64,000 nucleotides of DNA from Sabellastarte sp. h YS-2021 (GCA_964017235.1 OZ024929.1:21263464-21327463), one strand, 5' to 3'; positions 46,501 to 61,500 are shown, counted from the first letter of the stretch. A program made the numbers and translations. Notes: a model not told the origin generated them from the letters alone.

Positions 46501-49500
46501 TCTGGTGGAGGGTTACACTCTACAAGTGCTTTAAATTTTAGACACAAGATTTTTTGTTCACTGATTACAGACTGCAAATTGTACACACAGAATGCTTGGG
46601 ACACAGATTAACAATGCTTTCTACAGTTGGCTGTAGACATGTAACTGTAGAAGCTTATTGTAAAAATATGCAAATATCCACCAAGCCCTGTATTAGGTAT
46701 AAATAGCTGAGCATACAGAATGGGACATTTTTAGATATCCCAGCCCCACTATTATGCATAATATAATAAATTCTTCATTGACAAAATTCTTAAAATTAGA
46801 TCAACCATCAAGAACTCTTTACCTCAGAAAGATGTTGACATCAAAGAGTACATTCACCCAAAATTAGAAGTTACTCTAAAGTCTTTCAAACCTGCGGATG
46901 AAGATGAAGTCAGAAAGATAATAAGTGCTAGTTCTAATGCTTCTGCAATACATGACCCTTTCCCCACCAGATTGATCAAGGATAACTTAGATACCCTAGC
47001 TCCAGTCATTACCCGTATTGTCAACAAATCCTTTAGACGATGGATTATTTCCATCCAACTTGAAGCATGCCAATATAACACCTCTGCTAAAAAAAGAAAA
47101 CTTGGATAAAGAAATTTTGAAAAACTATAGACCTGTATCAAACTTGCCTTTCCTATCAAAGGTCACTGAAAAAATTGTTGCTGCTCGTCTCAGAACACAT
47201 TTAGAGGTGAATAAATTGTGGTGCAAAATGCAGTCTGCATATAGACCTTTCCATTCCACAAAGTCTGCACTTCTTTGTGTCCAAAATGACATCTTGTCTT
47301 CCTTGAACAATAGAAAAATGGTCGCCTTAGTCCTTCTTGATTTAAGTGCTGCCTTTGATACTATTGATCATAAAAAACTTAGAGACATACTAAGTGATAA
47401 ACGCTATATAAAAATCATGTGTTATGTTATAATTAGCATTAAAAATTAGTTAAGAAGGAGCCACTTTTCGTTAATTTTTCCTTGAAACAAAGGAATACCA
47501 GGTGGGCATTTATTGTTAGAATGCAGGGGGCCATAATCAAGAAGGTACATGTAAAAGATTAGAAAAATATCAGAATAAATTTACTGCGAAATGCTGCATT
47601 ATCAAGCTAATTGCTAATCTTTCACTTATCCCTTTTGTACCATTTCAGCACTTCTGTATTTTCAGCTGCATTTTCTGATAACACTCTGATTGGTTACCCT
47701 CTGGTAGAGTATACTACAGCCATAGTGGGAGCTGAACCATATATATACCTGCTCTCTGATGCTGGTAACCTAGGGACGTACAACCTTGGTGATGGATATT
47801 TTCTTGGCTTTCAGTGGGCATCAGACATCAGTGCTGTTAATTACTATGTTAATTTTCAGCTCTACAGGTAACGTGATATATAGTCCATTATTGAAAACTC
47901 CTTTATCTGCTGATAATTTTCATCAGATGGCTACTGATTGGCTTTGTAATTTAGCATATATTTCAAGGTGATACAAACTGAAGCATGTCATGTTATGTAT
48001 TTATACTCAGCGCAATATCTCCATATGCTACAGGACTCAAAACGCTATTTAACCAATCTGACTGTACAGGTACAGCCCCAACTCACAAGTAACTGACATT
48101 CCCCTAACTGAAGATAGAGGCTCAAGGATGACCATTTATCAACATCCTTGAGGTTCTTTAACCTGCCACTGGGGATAGGACCCAATGACAGAGGACCGCC
48201 ATTTTAAGTGGTCATCCGAGCCACTATGTATCTGCCTGTACCTGGAATTGAACCCACGTCCTCTGAGTTCCTAGACAAGTGTGTTACCCGCTAGGCCACA
48301 GTGGCAGATGTAAGCCACAATTAGAGGTTCAAGGTGGTCTTATGGGTTTATAGTGGGTTTGGCAGTTAATCACAGGCAGTCACCTCTGTGTGGGCTCAAC
48401 TCTCATAAGTGACTATGCTGACGACCTGTCCCAATATGACCCTGGCTGTTGAAGGGATATAAAACCCCAACTTTGACTTTGAAATAAGTCATGGATAGAA
48501 ACTGCCTTATCTACCAATAATTTTCATGAGCTGACCACTGATTTGGCTTTGTTATTTGGCCAATAATTTCAACATAGTTCAAATTGAAGTAAGTCATGAA
48601 TTTAAAACTCCAGCCAATCAGGAACATTAATATGAAATTTCTCATTTGTGAGCTGTATTTTGATTGGTCACATGCAAATATTGAAAATTCTTTGGGGTGC
48701 TGATTTTAAGTAGATCAATTTCAACCAATTATCAGGCATCCAGCAAGGTAAACTGGCAAATATATATTTTGTATTGAATAAGTAATGTGTACAGTTCACT
48801 GTAGTGTATTGCTGTTTTTATATATTGTAAATGTTATCAATTATTATTACATTATTATGACATCATACATGTCATAAGTTGACTTATATATCATTATATC
48901 AACGTAACTCCTCATAGCAAAACAAGCATCTGTCAAGCATCTTGACGTATAGCATTTAAGAATGACATAGTACACCGCATTGTTAAAAAGTTATAAAAAA
49001 GACATAATTTTTCCTCATTGACTCTTACAGCTTCCGTAGTTTTAAGAATATTTGTGTTTTGTTAACTTATGTCACAGGTAAGTTGGAAGACAGTGAAGGG
49101 AATACCATAATATAGGTTCAATCACAAAAAAGTCTTTCAAGTTAAACCCAGTGAAATAAATGTTATACTTTTATAAACTTAATGTGTTATGTCTGACATA
49201 TAAAATCGATTTTGGTCAAGGTTACATGCAAATTTATTTGGAGTTTTACGTCGCTTTCAACTCTGTACAGGTCATATCACGACGGGTAGTTGAAGGGCAG
49301 AGGAAACCAGTACATACAGTTCGTCAGGGTTCTGTACTGTAAACTGCTGACCAACAGCAAGCAACTACCAGCTTTCCCACTTGAGGAGTACTGTTTGCAT
49401 TATTTTTTTGTCCTTGCTCATAGGTAATTGCAAATTAGAATATTTATGGGGAGGGACTTACCCAGACGTAGGATATTTATTACAAGAAGCATAGTACAAT

Positions 49501-52500
49501 TATTATACAATATTTGGGTCCATTGCTTTGTTGCATATACTTTCACTTCTGTTCACAGTGCGAGGAGTGTTGATAATCTTGGGACAGGCACCTATGAACT
49601 GTTTGCAGAAACTGGACGCATTACTGGTACAGGTGCCACGAATGAGTTCTACTTTCCTCAAGCAATATCCATGGTGGGAGGTTATTTCTACATAATGGCT
49701 ATTGTTCAGTATGGAGGTACTGTATATCTTCCATTTATTTACAGTTTTTGAGAAATGCCTGTAACACGTTGATAGGGGGCATACTGTTGTTATAGTAACT
49801 AAATGTGTAGTGGGTTACTTGGTCCAATTTTGTTTAGATTTTTACTACAAAGTATTGAATCACTCACCCCCAAAAACTATTAAAATATGCTTTTAAGTCT
49901 GTTGGGTCTATTGGGTTTACTTGGGTAAACTTAAGGCCTGAAAATTGTATGGGTATTTACTGAATATTTGTTATGTAATTTTCCTAATTTTGACATAGAT
50001 TTTCCTTTTTTTATCAATAAGTTATTTTTATCAACTGCAATGTTAGCTTTACTGATACTTGATTGTAGTTACCACTGAAATACGTAGATACAAGTCAGTT
50101 CTGACTATATCTTTCATATGATGGAGATGAAGTACTATTAAAAAGGGACTCAAAATACCTATTATAAAGTGAGTGCCTAATCTTGTTTTCCTCTCAGAGT
50201 CTCAGCCTTAGTGGTAAGACATGGGCTTCTCGCATTAAAACTCAGGTTAAATTGTACATTTTTACTTTAAAATGTTCATTGATGTTTTCATATTTTCACA
50301 AAGAATGTCTTGGAAGGCTTCATGTTGTAGTGGAGACTTGTTTCTGTCCTTAAACCTTTGGTTCAAATTTCCACCCTGACCTCACAGGGCAAACTTAGTA
50401 GTTGCTTGTGAGTTGTCTATTTGACTCATATGCATTTCGTTTCTTGAATCTCCCATCAAATAAAATAATCATCCTTCAAATAAAATAATATATTTAAGCA
50501 TGATAACAACCATGTGGATTATTTTACAAGAGAGAACATCTTTGAACATATCAAAATGTAATATAATGCAATAGTTATAACAGAATGATTAATTTTCTCA
50601 GTTAAAATTGCAAGGCATTCACACTGGCCATAAGTTGGACAGTGTGTATTGCCAAGCCTTCATAGAATCTGAAAAATAAACATCGGTTTGTCTTGAGAAT
50701 TAGAAAAGCCCCCTCACCATTTTACATTGTTTTGTTTCAGTGTTGCTACCAGTTCACACCCAGAGCTGTACTGCCGGTAATAAAGTACTGGGATCTTCAG
50801 ACTCTCCCCCTGTGGTGGGTGGAATGGTAGACTTTCACACAGTCTACAGTAACTGTATGTCCTTCTCTGTGCAAGCAATGTACCTCTCTACCATCAGAGG
50901 TATGTCTCCTCAAACGTATTTATATGTTAATATTATCAGCCCTGGCCAATAATAATAATAATAATAATAATAATCAACTACACCTGGTGTTACCAACAAT
51001 TCACATGTTTTAAAAAATGTCCACCAAAGTTATGGCTAAAGGATGTTGAAATTTTACAAAAAAAATAGGATGTACACCTCATTTTGAAAAGCTGTAGTAA
51101 ACAAACACATGGACCCAGATGCCACAAATACTACATTCGTGGCATAGCTGGTAGGTATTGTAGTTTTGGAGAAAAAAATATATGCCACAGAAGCCCTTGC
51201 CACAAGATCATTACAATATGTGAGTGACTTTGTCAACACACGAATTCTGAGATTCTTGAAGTTTCACTTCCCTGGACTTGAATTAAATAATGCAGAATGT
51301 GTGATAGAAGTCTTTCATCTAAAGTGTGTCACTCACAAATGATCTAGTTTCTTGTGATGGTTGCATAAGATAATAGTCTTTTCCATTAGGTTATAAGATT
51401 ATCCTGCATGTCACAACAGATATGTCTTCCATTTGAAAGGACTCTTCTAATTACAAAATTTAGAATTTTGAATAATTTTTAAATTCCAGTTAGATAACTA
51501 AACACAAATTGTCATGATCATTGTGGGGATGATGTGGTTGTGTAAGTCATTGGCATGTTAAAGAAACAGCACCCTTGTAAAGAAGATGAGGTTCAAATTC
51601 AAGTAATTTGATAAATCAGAAGTCCTCCTAAATCATTGAATGAATGATTCACTCAATGAGTGAATCAATTCAGGCTGTTATAAGTTATCCAGTTAAACCC
51701 CAAAACATTCTAACTTTCTTGAGAAAACACACAATGGAAGCAGAACAATGAGTAACTAAAAAGCTATTAAAATATAGGTTAAATCAATAAACTACTTGTG
51801 TAAACCTTAGTATTTAGCCAGATTTGTCTTCCTGGTGTTATTTATGAACCTTACTCCTCTGTATTCCTAGTCGAGTGTTTTACTGACTAGACCACAGTGG
51901 CAGATATATTCTCACAGTGTAAAATAAGTCAATAATTGCACTCGAAATTTATGTTTGTTTCCGAAGTTTTTAGTCATAATTTGGCAAGATGTTCACCTGC
52001 GTTTTGAATATAAATGTAAATGGTCTGCTTTTAGTTATGCATGAGTTCACCTTAATATCAAAATATTGTATGCTGGTTGGCTTTTTATGTCAGCTGACTT
52101 GTCAGTCAGCTGACATTATGTCATCACTCTGCGGCGTGGGCGTACGCGTGAACAACTTCTTCTCCAAAACTACAAGGCCTAGAGACATGCTGTTTTTTTT
52201 AAAAGATACCTGATCTATCGAGGATGAAAAATTGTTCAAGGCATGCAAATCTGTCTGTTCGTCTGTTTGCTAGAGACATTACAAGGGGGGTACCCCCACC
52301 AAAAGTGTGAAAATTTCAACTTTTTATCACAATTTTCTCAGTGACTATTGCAGGGATTTCTCTCATATCTTGCATATATGTACTAGGCCAGAGGTAGATT
52401 CTCTTGTGTGAGTATGAGACCTGGATCTGTCTTACTTTTTTTTTAATAAATTTTTTTAATAATTTTTAATGCATTAAAATTCATGAAATCATGCACTAAA

Positions 52501-55500
52501 TCACTTATAACTTCAAAAGTGTTGCATTTACAGCATTTTGTGAAAATATGTTGTTCAGCTACTTTTTTCATAGCTACAATATGGTGAGTAAGTTGGGTGT
52601 CTGTCTCAATAGCTAAGTGAGTAATAGCTACTTTTGGGCTTTTCAGTAACTTCCATTATGAGTAAAATCACTTGTAACTTAAAAACTATTGCATTTAGAG
52701 AATTTCGTATAAATATGTTATTCAGCTACTTTTGGGCCAGCTATAACATAGTGAAATTTCAGACCTGTAGCTCATGGCACAGCTGAGTAATAGCTACTTT
52801 TAGGTTATCACTGATTGAGTAAATCGCTTATAACTTGAAAACTATTGCATTTAGAGAATTTCGTATAAATATGTTATTCAGCTACTTTTGGGTCAGCTAT
52901 AACATAGTAAAATTTCAGACCTGTAGCTCATCGCATAGCTGAGTAATAGCTACTTTTAGGTTATCACTGTTGAGTAAATCACTTATAACTTGAAAAGTGT
53001 TGCATTTAGAGCATTTTGTTAAAATATGTTATTCAGCTACTTTTTTCATAGCTGCAATATGGTGAGTAAGTTGGGTGTCTGTCTCAATAGCTAAGTGAGT
53101 AATAGCTACTTTTGGGCTTTTCAGTAACTTCCATCATGAGTAAAATCACTTGTAACTTAAAAACTATTGTATTTAGAGAATTTCGTATAAATATGTTATT
53201 CAGCTACTTTTGGGCCAGCTATAACATAGTAAAATTTTAGACCTGTAGCTCATGGCATAGCTGAGTAATAGCTACTTTTAGGTTATCACTGTTGAGTAAA
53301 TCACTTATAACTTGAAAACTATTGCATTTAGAGTATTTTGTTTCAATATGTTATTCACCTATTTTGGGATCAGCTATAACATAGTGAAGTTTCAGACCTG
53401 TGGCTCATTTCATAGCTGAGTAATAGCTACTTTGAAGTTCTCACTGTTGAGTAAATCAGTTATAATTGGAAAACTATTGCATTTACAGAAATTTGTGCAA
53501 ATATGTTATTCAGCTACTTTTGGGTCAGCTATAACATAGTGAAATTATAGACCTATAGCTCATGGCACAACTGAGCAATAGCTATTCTCAGGTACTGACT
53601 GTTGAGTAAATCAGCTATAACTTGAAAAATATTGCATTTGGAGTATTTTGTTAAAATATATTGTTCACCTACTTTTGGGTCAGCTATAACATAGTGAAAT
53701 TACAGACCTATAGCTCATGGCATAGCGGAGCAATAGCTATTTTCAGGTTCTCACTATTGAGTAAATCAGTTGTAGCTTGAAAACTATTGCATTTACAGTA
53801 GTTTGCTTAAATATGTTGTTCACCTACTTTTGGGTTTGCTATAACATAGTAAAATTTCAGACATGTAGCTCATTGCATAGCTGAGTAATAGTTCCTTTGA
53901 GGTTCTCACTGTTGAGTAAATCAGTTGTAACTTGAAAACTATTACATTTAGAGTAATTTGTTAAATATGTTATTCACAGAATTTTTGGTCAGCTATAACA
54001 TAGTGAAATTGCAGACCTCTATGTCATGGCATAGCTGAACAATAGCTACTTTCAGGTTCTCACTGTTGAGTAAATCATTGTATCCACTGGATAGCCGCAG
54101 TGTGTAGAGAGAGATTTCACCATTACTGCTCTGATGAAAAAAAATATTATAGCTAGCTTTCTTAAGTTTGCAGTATATATTAATAACCATAAAATGTTGT
54201 CTGGGAATATTTTTGGCCTCATTTTGAGAAACAAGATGGCCGCCACAAGTGTTTTTGTCAGTCATGAAAAGTGCTTATATCTCCCTTATTATTGATCCTA
54301 GAGGTTTGGGATGATAAACCAACCTGTAGGAAATCATGGGGTGGGAATCTTTTGGTGTGGTCAGATTTGACCTTCAATGACCCCTCCTTCAAGGTCAAAC
54401 AAGGATAGCCAAACTTAAAAGTGCTTATAACTCGCTTATTATTGGTCCCAGAGGTTTGGGATGGTAAACAGACAGGAAATCATGGCCTGTGAATCTGTTG
54501 ATATGGTCCGATTTGACCTCTTGGAACCCTCCTTCAAGGTCAAATGAGGATAGCGAAAATTGAAAGTGCCTACAACTCGCTTATTATTGGTGACAGAGAT
54601 TTGGGATGGTAAACCATCCCATAGGAAATCATTGGCTCGGAATCTTTTGGTATGGTCAGATTTGACCTTTGGACCCCTCCTTCAAGGTCAAATGAGGACA
54701 GCCAAGCTTAAAAGTGCTTATAACTCATTTATAATTGGTCCTAGTGGTTTGGAATGGTAAACCATAGGAAATCATGGGCTGGGAATGTATTTGTGTGGTT
54801 AGATTTGACCTTGGACCCCTTCTTCAAGGTCGAACGAGGATATTGCATTTGTAGTATTTCTTTAAATATGTTTTAACCTATTTTTTACACTTAAACAATT
54901 ACCTTGTTATTTTCCTTCATAATACCATTTACAGGGCACAACTTTTTTATCCTTTTCTTCTTTTAGCTTCGGAATTTCTTTCAAACTTGCTGTTCCGTTA
55001 CCATTTACTGTATTTCTGTACAGCCCTTTTCCTGATAATTATTCTGTCCTCTAATCACCTTCACAAATCAAAAACACTCAGTCAGCTGACACAGTGCCCG
55101 TTCACGGGCACTCTCCTCTTGTTTCTTATCTATTTGCTATATATTTTTTTCTTATCTAGCTGCTTTCGGCTGTCCAATGTACATCATAAAAGAAAACACA
55201 GAGAAAGAATGGAATTACAGCAGGGTGTCACTCAGTACACGCTCCCAGTAATGCATTTTTATGTTTCCACAAATTAAGGCTGAAGTTCTGTTTTACTTTT
55301 AATGTGTATTTATTTATTTGGGGTTTCACTTTCAACACTGTACAGGTCATAACACGACGGGTAGTTGGAAGGGCAGAGGAAACCAGTACATACAGTTCGT
55401 CAGGGTTCTGTACTGTAAACTGCCGACCAACGGCATGCAACTAACAGCTTTCCCACTTGAGGCCGTGCCGGGAACCAAACCCCAGCCTCAGAGGTGGGAG

Positions 55501-58500
55501 GCGAGAGTGTTACCACTCTGCCACTGTGGCCCCTGCTTTAATGTGTAGGCATACATCGGTGTTGTGGGTAGCACTCTCTAATGTTCTGGATTCGAATCTT
55601 GTCCCCACCTTTAAGTGTTAACGTTGTCGATGGTTGTGGTGCAAATTCTTCACAGCTGCATACCAATTTGGTCCATCTCATTAATTACCAGTCATGATAC
55701 GATCTGTGCAATTTATCGAAGATACGTTAAACTAAGATAATTCATGAAATTCATAATTGATATTTTGATACTCAGTTCTTTACTTTAGTTCTTAGTTTAG
55801 TACTAGTTGTATTGATTCAGTCAGCATTTTGTACATGTTTTTTTTTTAATTTTAGAAGTACACAAATTTTATTTCATAAGTACACAAATTCATTTATTCC
55901 CCCATTTAAAAACAAGGTTTCAGGAATCTGGTGCAGAGTAAATGGGTTCTGAAACTACTCACCAGGACCTTTACAAAAGATAGCATCTCGCAGGATGCCC
56001 AATAATAAGCAGACATTACCTGTTTTACTTGCAGCTCTTAAAACTTGTGCATTGAATAAATAATTTTACCAAACTGCCTTCAGGATTTGTCTTATCATGT
56101 CTCCTTAAAACACAACCACATATTTTGTACATGTTGCAACAAATAACATTATGTGTAGTCTGCACAAAGATAAGTGAAATAAAATCTTAAATAAAATGGT
56201 GAAAAAAAAACAAATTAGTGAATCTTAGAACTAAAATATTGGGACTAAATAACAATAAAGAATTCGACTGTACCTGCTATCTTTCAGTGTGGAACCTAAT
56301 TGATATGCCTGTCCAATATCCTACCAAAAAGGCAAGATGGTCAATACTGCCCTGCACATCCTTTTACAAAACTCGTTGAATACTCACACAAAATAAGGAA
56401 ATCAAAGTGAACTCACAAAATTGAAAAATAAATAAAAGATAATAAATTTATTAACTATCAGTATAGTTTCTAAAGAAATGCTTAAAGCACAAATTTAATA
56501 TACGTACAACAAAATTACAGTGATACAAATTCTGTAAGGTGTTTCATACTAAGTTGAACACATATCTAGAAATAAATTCAGTTATAACTTCTTAAAAGCT
56601 GTTAAATGTGTTTTCAGTTGTTGGATTCTTAGATCAGCCAATGAAGAGTTAAACCTTGAAGTGAATTACCTGTTTTACTTGCAGCTCTTAAAACTTGTGC
56701 ATTGAATAAATAAGTTTACCAAACTGCCTTCAGGATTTGTCTTATCATGTCTCCTTAAAACACAACCACATATTTTGTACATGTTGCAACAAATAACATT
56801 ATGTGTAGTCTGCACAAAGATAAGTGAAATAAAATCTTAAATAAAATGGTGAAAAAAAAAACAAATTAGTGAATCTTAGAACTAAAATATTGGGACTAAA
56901 TAACAATAAAGAATTCGACTGTACCTGCTATCTTTCAGTGTGGAACCTAATTGATATGCCTGTCCAATATCCTACCAAAAAGGCAAGATGGTCAATACTG
57001 CCCTGCACATCCTTTTACAAAACTCGTTGAATACTCACACAAAATAAGGAAATCAAAGTGAACTCACAAAATTGAAAAATAAATAAAAGATAATAAATTT
57101 ATTAACTATCAGTATAGTTTCTAAAGAAATGCTTAAAGCACAAATTTAATATACGTACAACAAAATTACAGTGATACAAATTCTGTAAGGTGTTTCATAC
57201 TAAGTTGAACACATATCTAGAAATAAATTCAGTTATAACTTCTTAAAAGCTGTTAAATGTGTTTTCAGTTGTTGGATTCTTAGATCAGCCAATGAAGAGT
57301 TAAACCTTGAAGTGGAGAAACATGAGTTCAATATTCCTTGCGAGACCAGTCTGGAAATACAGGGATATGAGGCAGGATTGCAAGGTAATGATGCCTATCT
57401 GTCTGCCTTTGTATTTGGTTAAAATTTGTCATTGCAACTACAAATTCTTTTTTCTCCGTCTAGAGTGCTACAAAGTGTTGACATACATGGGTATGCCATG
57501 TTGTGTATTTTAACTCGAAGTATAGAAAAATGTAATGAAAAATGTGCCTTGCTTAGTCTTAACATTTGGTTTATACCTTTTTATTTGAGGAGTATTTCTA
57601 ATTGTAAAAAGGGGCCATGGTGGCAGAGTGGTAACACTCTAGACTCCCTCCTCTGAGGCCAGGGTTCGGTTAATGGCTCTCCCTCAAGAGGGAAAAGTGT
57701 TGTGAGTGACGTAAAACCCCACATAAATAAAAAAACTGATTGGAAAAGAATCATGCTGCAAATTTATGAGGGTGTAGTTGAAGATAATCTGGTTGCACCA
57801 GGACACAAGTAAAATTTGGAAGTGCATAGCATTGAAATACATTGAAAATAGACTAAGCAATGAAGTGCCACCAGTAAGCAAGCATATCAAGGATAAGCAA
57901 AGGAATATTAGTTCAGTAATGTTGCCAGTGTGACATCAATGTCCAAAGAGATGAATGAGAAACCTATTATCTATCTATAATGTATATCTTAAGACCAAAC
58001 CATTTTTGGGATAACATAGTATAAGTTTCAATATTGTATGGGCCAATTAATCATATGCAGGACAAAGACAATCATAGTAATGTGAATAAAGTTATATAGA
58101 TTTTTCAGTGGTGAAAATGGCATGATAACTATCATAGTGTTGGCAAAAACAAGGAGTTATAACTATAAATTGGCATATACAATTGGGAATAATAAAAGTA
58201 TATACTAATAGGCCAGGTCCTAATCCTAACATAAAATTTTTGTAAACATACTTGGTAGTTTAGTCAACATTTGGCTAATAATGCCTATTTATTTGAGTGT
58301 TATTTCTAATTGTAAAAATCATGCTGCAAGTTTGTGTACATGGGAACACAAAATAGTTTTTTCGTAAAAAGTTGGAACCAAATGACTTAATTGTATCCCC
58401 GGATGAAAGTCGGGGACACTTAGGATTCAGTACGGTCACGCCACCACCGCCACAGAGATTTCCTTTCGCATGCGATAACTTAAAAAATATTTTAGTTAGA

Positions 58501-61500
58501 CCTTTTAAATTTGGTATGTGGGTATATATGGGCAATGCCATGAACGCTGCTGTTTTGTGACCTTGACTTCAATTTCGAGGTCACTGGTGGCCTCTTAAAG
58601 GTCAGATTTTGGCCATTTTTTCACATTTTGGCCCAGTTCTCACATAGAGAAAGTTAGATCATCCTATGGTTGGTATATATAATACATATATATATGTCCT
58701 CTGTAAGCATGCAGAAATTTGACCTTGAAGCTCTTCACTGAAGATCATCCACAGGTCATCCAAAGTACCTGAGGCCATTTTTGGCCTTTTTGGAGATATT
58801 TTCACACTTATTCCTGACTATATTGCATGAAAATTATTGAAAATAGCTTTGGAGGTTGAGTACATGATAGAGTACCAGTATCCAGACTTACTGGTTACAG
58901 AGGATTGCTGGTTACAGAAAAAATCGGCTGATTCCACAGTTATGGACATGAAGAAGGCAGTTGTTTTGTACAAGCCTACCCCTGCTGAGATGTAGTCTAA
59001 TTTGCCCAGTTCTGCCAGCTCCCATGAGTTTTTGCAGAACTGTGGAGCCAACAGGAACTGGTTACAGAGCATTGTTTCACCTATAGCCGGTTAGACCCTG
59101 GTACTGGGCAGGTCTACAGGACTGGCTAACAGACCAGCAGTAGCCTTTTAAGGGTCCAAGTGGCCATCTAGGATCAACCAGTTACTGCTCGAGGAAATTG
59201 GTTACAGAGAAATTCTTATACCTCATTCTTCTTCATTGGTCTTGGTGAGATGACTTGTCTGAACCTACCAGACCAGTTAGCCAGCCTACTGTTAGGACCT
59301 CCTAGCTGGTCGAAAGTGACTATAGATAAGACTTTCTCAACAAGATTTGTCCAACTACCTGTCAGCCTTATCTTATTAGACCCCACAATAGCCAGTTACT
59401 GGTCCCGGTGAGATGCCAAACTCAACCGGACTGGTCAGCCTACTGCCAGCAAGAAGTCTGCTGTATCAGTTACTGTGGAGGTTCATCAAGTTTTTCTTAT
59501 GGGTTCCAGTGAGATACAGTGATCCACCATCTTAGACTGGCCACCTAGCTTGCCTTTTACCCAGCCTGTGAGCAGTGTGAGCTGACACCAGGGGCCTGAG
59601 TTTCCAAACTCAGCCTTTCCATCAAGATTATAACCAATTTGCCGGTTTTCACAACTCAAGCAATGGTAAATTTATCTCATTGCCTCATGTTCCAAGCATA
59701 AATAAGAAGCAAGGGTGGGGTAAAATATATATTTTATTTACAATTTATACACTAATATATACTAATGTTTATTTACAGTCCAAGTAAAACTTTGTAAAAT
59801 ATATAGTTTAATACTTTGAGTTCATATTTCAATATTTTAATAGTTCAATAATTTACTCAACTTTAAACTTAATATGACAAGAAAGGGCACCTTAAAGATG
59901 GCAACCTGAATGGTAGAAGTGATGACCAAGCCTTTCCTTTTTATTATTAACTCTTATTTAGGTTATAGATGTTGTTAGGCTTTCGTCTACAGTAACTGTG
60001 TTTTTCAGCATAACTGGTTTATCTTTCGTTGTGTAAAGTGTATGTGATATCAATGGGCACTTTTCCCTTATTCACAGACTTTAATAAATTGTTTATGTCC
60101 ATTCAAAACTGAAGTTCACCTTATCAGAATAAAATTTAAGGCAAACTTAACATAAAGGGTGGCCCTAAGGTCACCTTAAGCATAGCAACATTTAGAAGAG
60201 AAAAGTTCTGAAATGAGCATCAGGTTGTCCATGATTTAAGGTGGCCTTAAGTGATAATTACTAATGTTATTAAGGTTCAGCTTATAACTTTAAGTTGAAC
60301 TCATTTAACTATTTGTTTTGAATGGACATAAACAATTTATTAAAGTCTGTGAATAAGGGAAAAGTGCCCATTGATATCACATACACTTTACACAACGAAA
60401 GATAAACCAGTTATGCTGAAAAACACAGTTACTGTAGACGAAAGCCTAACAACATCTATAACCTAAATAAGAGTTAATAATAAAAAGGAAAGGCTTGGTC
60501 ACGACATAACTAGTCTTTAAAATAGTGAAGTAGTTGATCCTAAGTTAATAAAACTGTGACTAGGTGCATAATGTAAGCATTAACTGAGTACATTATTGCA
60601 GTGTCGATTTAAAGGACACTTTTAAGTTAAAATTTTTACAACCACAACAAGTTACATTAGCATTTTTGGAACATGGGTTGCCTTATGCATATGTAAAGTA
60701 TTTATGCTTGTAAAATATACGTGTAATCATATAGGCAATTAGCATTAATGGAGAAGCGATGTAATGCACTAGACAGTTTATGATCTTTATTTTTAGATTA
60801 GGACATTAACAACTGAGAATTGCATGCAAGCATTGCACATGCGTGTAGAATCTGGTAAAACAACATGAACCCAGCATTTTTTAGCTACTGTAAAGGTAAA
60901 AGCCTGTATGTATGAGTACATATTGTACCAATCTAAAGTTACTTGATAGTATTAGGCCTTGGTTTAATTAGGCATTATTAGCAAAATCTATTATTTATAT
61001 ATATTTTTTTTTACAATTACAATATGTGTATTACCCATGTACTATACCAATTACAATCAACTTAGTAACAAAAATTTTTTTTTTTTTTTAAGTACATAAC
61101 ATACGTGAATCCAGGAAAAGAAGAACAGATGCTATTACAATTTAAACAAGTACCATTAATAACATTTAAATACACAAGAAGTAAAAGAAATTATAAGAGA
61201 ATTACAGTCGAATAATCCATTACAGACTAACTGTTAAAGTTAAAATACAGTTAAGTGGTAACATTAGCAATCTGATTTTTAACTTGAGCTTCAAGTACAT
61301 TACTCAATATATGTAACCACTGGGAGTTAACGTTTATAAAATCTGTTAATTATGGCCCATGCGATAATACAACATGCTAAGTATGTGCCCAAGTCCTGTG
61401 CCTTTGGACACTGTGAGGAACTCCATCCTCACATAATACCTATAAATGACAATTAACGTTGTCCCAACACAACATGCATATTTTCAAATAATTAACCTGA

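Larger units (their letters stand above)
47868..49227. other. Copy 2 intron 2
   Basis: It contains tRNA-like repeats (48237, 48325) and, at 49228, a SINE-A. Otherwise AT-rich without features. Confidence 0.45.
52089..55121. mobile_element. Helitron-like non-autonomous element with internal satellite arrays
   Basis: The left end carries GTCAGCTGACTTGTCAGTCA followed by a GC-rich stretch (GCGGCGTGGGCGTACGCGTG, AACTTCTTCTCCAAAACTAC). The right end has CAGTCAGCTGAC, then the hairpin GTGCCCG-TTCA-CGGGCAC (55094-55111) and CTCTCCTCTTG. A 3' hairpin near the end plus internal ~150-bp tandem cores fits Helitron-like elements of bivalves such as the pearl family. No Rep/helicase coding is present. 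Copy 1 lacks it. The terminal CTRR is not clearly present, so class is tentative. Confidence 0.6.

Noticed and set aside
48237..48305. A real tRNA gene
   Set aside because: Box A/B-like motifs are present but I see no complete acceptor stem or terminator, and decayed relatives occur nearby, so a SINE head is more likely.
52490..54840. CRISPR array
   Set aside because: The units are ~150 bp, diverge along their whole length and have no short-repeat/unique-spacer pattern; the DNA is eukaryotic.
61360..61450. Possible THAP-like zinc-finger start (KYVPKSCAFGHCEELH)
   Set aside because: A 34-codon frame ends at once, and no further zinc ligands or downstream domain are visible.
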